Below, one piece after another: positions 6,745 through 11,666 of a stretch of DNA of 11,666 bases (the stretch's first letter is position 1; each line of letters opens with the position of its first letter). Source of the DNA: RSA11 sp965652565. Its GTDB lineage: Bacteria > Actinomycetota > Thermoleophilia > Solirubrobacterales > 70-9. A program made the translations under genes and the position numbers. The notes beneath the pieces are model-generated. The model saw only the letters and a program-made list of their open reading frames with translations, was not told the DNA's origin and made no database searches. The DNA is taken from contig CBFGWL010000086.1 of NCBI GenBank assembly GCA_965652565.1, forward strand, positions 1 through 11,666. The letters are read 5' to 3'.

Positions 6745-8353
6745 AGTCGACGCCGAGGACGATCCTGGTGATGAGGCGCTCGTCCTCCTCGTCCATGCCG
6801 GCGGCGGCCCAGGTCAGCTTCTGCGCGAGGAACCGCGGGACCGCCTCCTCGATCGAGCCACCCGTGACGACGTCGAGCGCCGAGAACTCACCGATGATGC
6901 CGCGCAGGAGCGCGCGGGGCCGCAGGAACAGGGTGGGCTCGAAGTCATCGCCGAGCGCCTCCGTGGCGGCCTGGAAGTCGGGGTCGTCGCCGAGCGTCTC
7001 CTCGCCCGCCTGCGCCGCCTGGCGCGCGGCGTTGAGGTCGCTGGCCACGGTCGCCGTGATCGTCTCACCGTCGGTCTGCGCCCCGATGAACTTGATCGGG
7101 CTGCCCTCGCCCGCGTCGCCGACCGGCTGTGCGGAGAAGCCGGCGGTGGCCTCGAGCGGCGGGCCGACGCGGGTGTCGTCCTGGCGGGACAGGAAGTTCT
7201 CGAGCGCGTCGAGCATCGTCTCGACGGTGGCGCCGTCGCCGTCGCTGTTCACGCGCAGCTGCGCGGCGAAGTCCTGCGGAACCTGACCAAGGAGCTGCAG
7301 GACGCCGTCGCCGAGCGCGGCGGTGGCGTCGTCGAGCGAGACGCCGGTCAGCGCCTGGAACGAACTCGCGATGCCGCCCTCGGGAATCTCGCCCATGGAG
7401 GAACCGACCTCCTCGACCCGCGCGATCCCGTCACGGATGCGCGCGCCCAAATCGGCGATGCCGATAGCGGCGACGGCGTCGGCGGCCGCGGAGCGCAGCA
7501 TCTCGGAGTTCCCCGTCGCCGTCCCCGGCGCGGAGACGTCGAGCGTCAAGCCGTCGTCGCGAACGAAGAGGGCGGCCGCGAGCGGGGCGTCGAGCTCCGG
7601 GAAGATCCCCTTGGCGCTCTCCAGCCCGACGATGTCGCCTTCCTCCGAGGCCACGGTCTCCATGACCGCGCCGAAGTCCACGTAGGCGCGGGCGATCGCG
7701 TCCTCGTCGTCGATCTCGTCGAACGCCTCCTCGAGCTTCTCGGAGTCCGCCAAGGAATCGTCGTCGTTGGCGTCCACGGCCATCTGGAAGTCCGCCTCGG
7801 TGGGCGCGAAGACGAGCGTGTCGTCGACGATCGCGAAGAAGGCCGCGTCGTCGTCGGTCTTGATCCCCTCCACGCCCGCGAACTCGGCGACCTCGGCGCC
7901 GCCGTCCTCCTCCGCGATCCGCTCGAGCGAGTCGCGCGCCTGATCGGTGTCGCTCACCTCGAGCGCGAAGACGAACCCCTCGTCGTCGGTCTCCTCGGAG
8001 AGCGCCGCAGGCGCGGCCGCCATGGCCGCGCGCTCGCCCAGCCAGGGCTCGATGTCCTCGGCGAAGGTGATGTCCACGCCGGCGTCGCGCGCCGACTCGT
8101 CGAGCTCCTCCTCGAGCAGCGCGAAGGGATCGGCGACCTCGCCGATGATCGGCAACTCGGTAAAGCGCCCCGCCAGCTCCTCGAGCGCCGCTCGCTGCTC
8201 GTCGCTTGGCTGGATGCGCGCCTCGATGTAGATCGGGGAGTCGGGCGGCGCGAACGACGCGAGGCCGGCGCCGGCGTCGTCGTCGTCACCGCAACCCGCG
8301 AGCGCGAGCACGGCGACCAGGGACAGGAACATGAGGGGTCGGCGGGAGGACAT
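6743..8353 (-). CDS. DUF3352 family lipoprotein, function unknown
   Basis: This is a 536-residue exported protein. The N-terminus MSSRRPLMFLSLVAVLALAGC is a classic lipoprotein signal: a basic start, a hydrophobic core and an LAGC lipobox with the lipidated Cys at 21. The mature protein is therefore expected to be anchored to the outer face of the membrane. A short acidic linker (D23-D26) follows. The rest matches the style of DUF3352 proteins, with PPDSPIYIEARI (37-48), DIEPWLGERAA (100-110), a repeated alpha/beta layout and a very acidic composition. There are no transmembrane helices beyond the signal and no visible catalytic motif. The ATG at 8353 is preferred over the internal ATG at 8332 because it supplies the basic n-region. 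It lies 16 bp after glmS and 7 bp before acpS. Being exported, it is the only gene of the block acting outside the cytoplasm. A cell-envelope role is inferred from context only. Confidence 0.85.
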   Translation of the reverse strand: MSSRRPLMFLSLVAVLALAGCGDDDDAGAGLASFAPPDSPIYIEARIQPSDEQRAALEELAGRFTELPIIGEVADPFALLEEELDESARDAGVDITFAEDIEPWLGERAAMAAAPAALSEETDDEGFVFALEVSDTDQARDSLERIAEEDGGAEVAEFAGVEGIKTDDDAAFFAIVDDTLVFAPTEADFQMAVDANDDDSLADSEKLEEAFDEIDDEDAIARAYVDFGAVMETVASEEGDIVGLESAKGIFPELDAPLAAALFVRDDGLTLDVSAPGTATGNSEMLRSAAADAVAAIGIADLGARIRDGIARVEEVGSSMGEIPEGGIASSFQALTGVSLDDATAALGDGVLQLLGQVPQDFAAQLRVNSDGDGATVETMLDALENFLSRQDDTRVGPPLEATAGFSAQPVGDAGEGSPIKFIGAQTDGETITATVASDLNAARQAAQAGEETLGDDPDFQAATEALGDDFEPTLFLRPRALLRGIIGEFSALDVVTGGSIEEAVPRFLAQKLTWAAAGMDEEDERLITRIVLGVD

Positions 8354-8369
8354 CGGACGGCGGAAGCTA

Positions 8370-10238
8370 CTACTCGACGGTGACGGTCTTCGCGAGGTTG
8401 CGCGGCTGGTCGACGTTCAGATCGAGCATGCGCGCCACGTAATAGGCGAGCAGCTGCAGCGGGATCACGGCGAGGATCGGCTGCAAGACCCAGTCGGTGC
8501 GCGGCACGAAGATCGTCAGGTCGGCGCTGTCGGCCACGCGCTGGGTGCCCTCGGTGGCGATCGCGACGACGTCGGCGCCGCGCGCGCGGACCTCCTCGAT
8601 GTTCGAGAGCATCTTGTCGAGGATCGGGCTGTCGGTCGCGACGCAGACCACCGGGGTCTCCTCGTCGAGCAGGGCGATCGGGCCGTGCTTCATCTCGCCC
8701 GCCGCGTAGGCGTCGGACGGGATGTACGAGATCTCCTTCATCTTGAGGGCGCCCTCGAGGCACACCGGCAGGCCGATGTTGCGGCCGAGGTAGAGGAAGA
8801 AGCGCCCCTTGTGCTCGGCGCGCGCGATCGCCTGCACGCGGGCGTCCGTGGACTCGATGGTCTCCTTGATCAGGCCGGGCATCCCCTTGAGCTGTCCGAT
8901 GAGCTCGGCGAGCTCGGCCTGGGAGAGCGAGCCGCGCTGCTGCGCGAGCCAGAGGGCGAACAGGTAGATCGCCGCGACCTGGCTCGTGAACGTCTTGGTA
9001 GCCGCGACGCCGATCTCGATGCCGGCGCGCGTGAACAGCACCGTGTCCGCGTCGCGCGTCGCCTGGCTGCCCATCACGTTGGTGAGCGCGAGGACGCGCG
9101 CGCCCTTCTCGCGGGCGAGGCGCATCGCGGCCAGCGTGTCGGCGGTCTCGCCGGACTGGGTGATGCCGATCACGAGGTCGCTGCCATCGAGCACCGGGTC
9201 CCGGTAGCGGTACTCGGAGGCGACGTCCATCTCCACCGGGATGCGGGCCCAGCGCTCGATCGCGTAGCGGCCGACGAGCCCGGCGTGATAGCTGGTGCCG
9301 CAGGCGACGACCACGATCCGCCGCAGGCCCTTGACGAAGTCCTCGTTGAGGTCGAGCTCGGGCAGCTCGACGCGATCCTCCCCGGCGAGCCGGTCGGCGA
9401 TGGTCTCGGCGACGGCGTCCGGCTGCTCGTGGATCTCCTTGAGCATGAACGTGGGGAAGCCGCCCTTCTCGGCGTCCTCCTCGTCCCACATGATCTCGTC
9501 GACCTCGCGGTCGGCGATCTCGTTGCCATCGGGGTCGATGATCGTCGCCCCGTCGGGCGTGATCGTGACGATCTCGCCGTTTTCGATGAGCAGGGCCGTG
9601 CGCGTCTGCGCGAGGAAGGCCGGGATCGCCGAGGCGACGAAGGTCTCCCCCTCCCCGATGCCGACGATGAGCGGGCACTCCTGGCGCGCGGCGACGAGCG
9701 TGTCCGGGTGCTCGGCGTGCATGGCGGCGAACGCGTAGTGGCCCCGCAGGTCGGCGAAGGCGGCCTGAACCGCGCGCGTCAGGTCGCCGTCATAGTGCTT
9801 CTCGATCAGATGCGCGACCGTCTCGGCGTCGGTCTCCGAGGTGAACACGTGCCCCTCGGAGCGCAGCTGCTCGCGCAGCTCGGCGTGGTTCTCGACGATG
9901 CCGTTGAGGACGATGTGCACCTCATCGCTGCAGTCGCCATGGGGATGCGCGTTCTCCTCGGTGACCCGGCCGTGCGTGGCCCAGCGCGTATGCGCGAGCC
10001 CGATCGTCGCGGGCGGGGCGGCGACCGCGACGCCGCTGTCGCCGGCGGGGCGCTCATGGCGATCCACGGCCGCGCGCAGGTTGGCCAGGTTGCCGACGGC
10101 GCGCACCGAATCGATGCGCCCATCCTGCAATAGGGAGATGCCGGCGGAGTCGTAGCCGCGGTACTCGAGCTTCTCAAGCCCGGCGATGAGGAGATCGCGG
10201 CACGGCCTGTTCCCGACGTATCCGACGATTCCGCACAT
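8370..10238 (-). CDS. glmS: Glutamine-fructose-6-phosphate aminotransferase (isomerizing)
   Basis: This 622-residue cytosolic enzyme makes glucosamine-6-phosphate from fructose-6-phosphate and glutamine, the first committed step toward UDP-GlcNAc. The N-terminal glutaminase domain begins MCGIVGYVG, with Cys2 becoming the N-terminal nucleophile after Met removal. It also shows EYRGYDSAG (25-33), HTRWATHG (83-90) and LNGIVENH (111-118). Two SIS sugar-isomerase domains follow: CGTSYHAG (313-320), TQSGETADT (360-368), LEGALKMKEISYI (494-506) and YAAGEMKHGP (511-520). The C-terminus PRNLAKTVTVE places the ring-opening lysine at K617. Counterparts of the E. coli catalytic residues K485, E488, H504 and K603 are all present. 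It starts at the ATG at 10238, 59 bp after glmM. No glmS ribozyme fits in that short spacer. Confidence 0.97.
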   Translation of the reverse strand: MCGIVGYVGNRPCRDLLIAGLEKLEYRGYDSAGISLLQDGRIDSVRAVGNLANLRAAVDRHERPAGDSGVAVAAPPATIGLAHTRWATHGRVTEENAHPHGDCSDEVHIVLNGIVENHAELREQLRSEGHVFTSETDAETVAHLIEKHYDGDLTRAVQAAFADLRGHYAFAAMHAEHPDTLVAARQECPLIVGIGEGETFVASAIPAFLAQTRTALLIENGEIVTITPDGATIIDPDGNEIADREVDEIMWDEEDAEKGGFPTFMLKEIHEQPDAVAETIADRLAGEDRVELPELDLNEDFVKGLRRIVVVACGTSYHAGLVGRYAIERWARIPVEMDVASEYRYRDPVLDGSDLVIGITQSGETADTLAAMRLAREKGARVLALTNVMGSQATRDADTVLFTRAGIEIGVAATKTFTSQVAAIYLFALWLAQQRGSLSQAELAELIGQLKGMPGLIKETIESTDARVQAIARAEHKGRFFLYLGRNIGLPVCLEGALKMKEISYIPSDAYAAGEMKHGPIALLDEETPVVCVATDSPILDKMLSNIEEVRARGADVVAIATEGTQRVADSADLTIFVPRTDWVLQPILAVIPLQLLAYYVARMLDLNVDQPRNLAKTVTVE

Positions 10239-10269
10239 CAGGCGCTACAGGGTAGGGAACGGCGGGCCC

Positions 10270-10294
10270 GATCCCCGGGAATCCCGTGCCGGGA
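10270..10294 (-). other. Overlapping inverted repeats in the glmM-glmS spacer
   Basis: Two small symmetric elements lie just after the glmM stop. The first is TCCCG-TGC-CGGGA at 10282-10294 (5-bp stem). The second is a nearly perfect 14-bp dyad, GATCCCCGGGAATC, at 10270-10283. They share two bases (10282-10283), so both could not fully form at once. No T-run follows on the minus strand. They might attenuate transcription, stabilise RNA or bind a protein between glmM and glmS, but GC-rich sequence yields such repeats readily. Confidence 0.25.
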
Positions 10295-10297
10295 GGG

Positions 10298-11608
10298 TCA
10301 GGCGAGCTCGCGCTCGATGAGCTCCGCGAGCCGCCCGCAGACTGCGTCGCACTCCGCCTGGGAGGGCGCTTCGACCATCACGCGCACGAGCGGCTCGGTG
10401 CCGGAAGGGCGCACGAGGACCCGCCCGCGCCCCGCCAGCGCCGCGTCCTCGGCCTTGACCGCGTTCCAGACGCTCTTCGCGCCGTCCAGGGCCTCACGGT
10501 CGGCCACGCGCACGTTGACGAGCGTCTGCGGAAGGCGCTTCATCGGGATCGCCTCGGCGAGGTCCCTGCCGCCCAGCGCGGAGAGGGTTAGAAGCGAGGC
10601 CGCCACGCCGTCCCCGGTCGGCGCGAACTCGCGCCAGATGAGGTGCCCGGACTGCTCGCCGCCCAGGTTCCAGCCCCGCTTTGCGAGCTCCGCGCTCACG
10701 TGGCGGTCGCCCACGGGAGTCACGGCGAGCTCGACCCCGGCCGCCTCCATCGCCGAGTGCAGGCCGAAGTTCGACATGACCGTCACGACGAGCCCGCCGC
10801 GCAGGGCGCCGCGGTCCCGTGCCCACAGCGCGATCAGGGTCATCAGCTCGTCCCCGTCGCGAACCCGCCCCTCGGCGTCGACCGCGATCACGCGATCGCC
10901 GTCGCCGTCGTAGGCGAAGCCGATCGCCGCATCGCTCTCGCGAACGCGCTCGGCGAGCGCCTCGGGGTGGGTGGAGCCGACGCCGTCGTTGATGTTGCGG
11001 CCGTCGGGATCCGCTCCGATCAGCTCGACCTCGGCGCCGAGGCGCCGGAAGATCGCGGGGGCCGCCCGGAAGGTGGCGCCGTTCGCGCAGTCGAGGACGA
11101 CGCGCTTGCCGTCGAGGGAGAGGCGAAACTCCGACTCGAGGGCGCGCAGGTAGTCATCGAGGGCGCCGTGCAGCTCGCGGACCGCTCCGATCGCGACGGG
11201 GCTGCCGGCGGATCCGCCGGCGACTGCGGCCTCGATGCGCTCCTCGGCCTCGTCGCTCAGCTTGGTGCCGTCCGGCCCGAAGAACTTGATCCCGTTGTCC
11301 TGCCACGGGTTGTGGGAAGCGGAGACCACCGCGGCGAGGTCGAGGCCCAGCTTGCGCACGAGGATCGACGCGGCGGGCGTCGGCAGGATCCCGCCGATGA
11401 GCGCGTCCCCACCGCCCTGCGCGACCCCGGCGGCCAGCGCGGCCTCGAGCATCGGCCCGGACTCCCGCGTGTCGCGGATGATCAGCACCTGCGGCCGCTT
11501 CGCCCGCGCCTCAGCCGCCGCGGCCCGTCCCAGCGCAACCGCGAGCTCCGCGGTGAGCCGCTCACCGGCGACCCCACGAACACCATCGGTTCCAAACAGC
11601 TTCGTCAT
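10298..11608 (-). CDS. glmM: Phosphoglucosamine mutase
   Basis: This 436-residue enzyme of the alpha-D-phosphohexomutase family converts glucosamine-6-phosphate (the GlmS product) to glucosamine-1-phosphate for UDP-GlcNAc and peptidoglycan synthesis. The N-terminus KLFGTDGVRG (3-12) is diagnostic of GlmM. The active-site serine is S98 in SASHNPWQDNGIKFF (96-110). The metal-binding loop is DGDGDR (234-239), the sugar-binding loop is GEQSGH (317-322), and the phosphate-binding loop near the C-terminus is RPSGTEP (400-406). Length is slightly under the usual 445-450, with no essential region missing. The start is the ATG at 11608. An open frame running in from the right edge ends in a TGA overlapping this ATG, which may be the end of an upstream gene. 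No glmU is present in the window. Confidence 0.96.
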   Translation of the reverse strand: MTKLFGTDGVRGVAGERLTAELAVALGRAAAAEARAKRPQVLIIRDTRESGPMLEAALAAGVAQGGGDALIGGILPTPAASILVRKLGLDLAAVVSASHNPWQDNGIKFFGPDGTKLSDEAEERIEAAVAGGSAGSPVAIGAVRELHGALDDYLRALESEFRLSLDGKRVVLDCANGATFRAAPAIFRRLGAEVELIGADPDGRNINDGVGSTHPEALAERVRESDAAIGFAYDGDGDRVIAVDAEGRVRDGDELMTLIALWARDRGALRGGLVVTVMSNFGLHSAMEAAGVELAVTPVGDRHVSAELAKRGWNLGGEQSGHLIWREFAPTGDGVAASLLTLSALGGRDLAEAIPMKRLPQTLVNVRVADREALDGAKSVWNAVKAEDAALAGRGRVLVRPSGTEPLVRVMVEAPSQAECDAVCGRLAELIERELA

Positions 11609-11666
11609 GCGATTTCGAGCGTCGTCATCCGGTTACGAGAAATCGTGTCCAAGACCACGCCCTGAG
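11605..11666 (-). CDS. Possible C-terminal end of an unseen upstream gene (partial)
   Basis: A frame open from the right edge encodes 19 residues ending in ...MTTLEIA and stops at a TGA that overlaps the glmM start codon as ATGA. The same junction type joins alr to the tRNA nucleotidyltransferase gene, and GTGA joins nnr to alr, so an upstream operon member ending here is reasonable. The tail is too short to identify, and it does not look like the end of ribosomal protein S9, the common actinobacterial neighbour. Its third-codon positions are less GC-rich than in the complete genes, so this may instead be a leader region carrying the glmM promoter. Confidence 0.3.
   Translation of the reverse strand, partial: QGVVLDTISRNRMTTLEIA
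11610..11645 (-). other. Inverted repeat just upstream of the glmM start
   Basis: CGATTTC (11610-11616) and GAAATCG (11639-11645) are perfect 7-base reverse complements separated by 22 bases. On the minus-strand RNA the 3' arm ends one base before the glmM ATG, so pairing would fold the region ahead of the start and could affect initiation. The stem is AT-richer than its surroundings, which makes a 7-base match somewhat less trivial here. A regulatory role is only a guess. Confidence 0.25.

Noticed and set aside
6311..8383. 690-codon open frame on the plus strand, longer than any real gene here
   Set aside because: It is antisense to acpS and the DUF3352 lipoprotein. The composition is low-complexity (Arg, Gly, Val, Leu), and the minus strand has a clean lipobox signal and AcpS motifs.
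7954..9678. 574-codon minus-strand frame spanning the glmS/DUF3352 junction
   Set aside because: It is an alternate frame crossing two confidently assigned genes, with an Arg/Pro/Ser-rich translation. It is not a fusion protein.
8331..10133. 600-codon open frame on the plus strand
   Set aside because: It is a shadow of glmS, which shows every catalytic region of the family on the minus strand.
10239..10297. glmS ribozyme/riboswitch ahead of glmS
   Set aside because: The spacer is only 59 bp, too short for the ribozyme core, and no such sequence pattern is visible.
1..11666. CRISPR arrays, tRNA/rRNA genes, insertion sequences, toxin-antitoxin or defence genes
   Set aside because: Reading both strands showed no direct-repeat arrays, tRNA-like cloverleaf ends, transposase motifs or defence-type domains. 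The window is almost fully occupied by housekeeping genes.

Overview
This window is a very GC-rich bacterial chromosome segment. One lone gene lies on the plus strand (64-756). It faces a tightly packed block of ten complete genes on the minus strand that fills almost everything from 766 to 11608. Codon use, the many ATGA/GTGA-type stop/start overlaps, and the order glmM-glmS-...-acpS-nnr-alr resemble the actinobacterial block that normally follows the ribosomal protein genes (rpsI-glmM-glmS-acpS-nnr-alr). A DUF3352 lipoprotein inside that block makes a Thermoleophilia (Solirubrobacterales-like) actinomycete the most likely source. This taxonomic call is an inference from gene order and protein style, not from a marker search.

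Reading the minus strand in its 5' to 3' direction, from the right edge: a possible tail of an unseen upstream gene (11605-11666), glmM (phosphoglucosamine mutase), glmS (glutamine-fructose-6-phosphate aminotransferase), a DUF3352 lipoprotein, acpS (holo-ACP synthase), nnr (NAD(P)HX epimerase/dehydratase), alr (alanine racemase), a class II tRNA nucleotidyltransferase with an HD domain, a HIT-family hydrolase, an enoyl-CoA hydratase/isomerase family protein, and infA (IF-1). GlmS and GlmM together make glucosamine-1-phosphate for peptidoglycan, and Alr supplies D-alanine for the same polymer. AcpS activates acyl carrier protein for lipid synthesis. Nnr repairs damaged NAD(P)H. The nucleotidyltransferase and IF-1 serve translation. 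The block therefore mixes envelope, cofactor and translation housekeeping. Spacing runs from 4-bp overlaps to 59 bp, so one or a few long transcripts are likely.

The plus-strand gene at the left edge encodes a GntR/FCD transcription regulator. A perfect 12-bp palindrome (ATGGTATACCAT) lies 7 bp before its start codon and sits at the exact centre of a larger 32-bp nested dyad. This is very probably its own operator. Its 3' end converges on infA with only 9 bp between the two stop codons.

No RNA genes, mobile elements, CRISPR arrays, attachment sites or clearly foreign DNA were seen, and no gene-free stretch exceeds about 65 bp. I found no convincing new multi-gene system. The points most worth a second look are the nested operator, the lipoprotein inside a cell-wall/cofactor operon, infA placed away from its usual ribosomal partners, and non-canonical active-site loops in the HIT and crotonase proteins.
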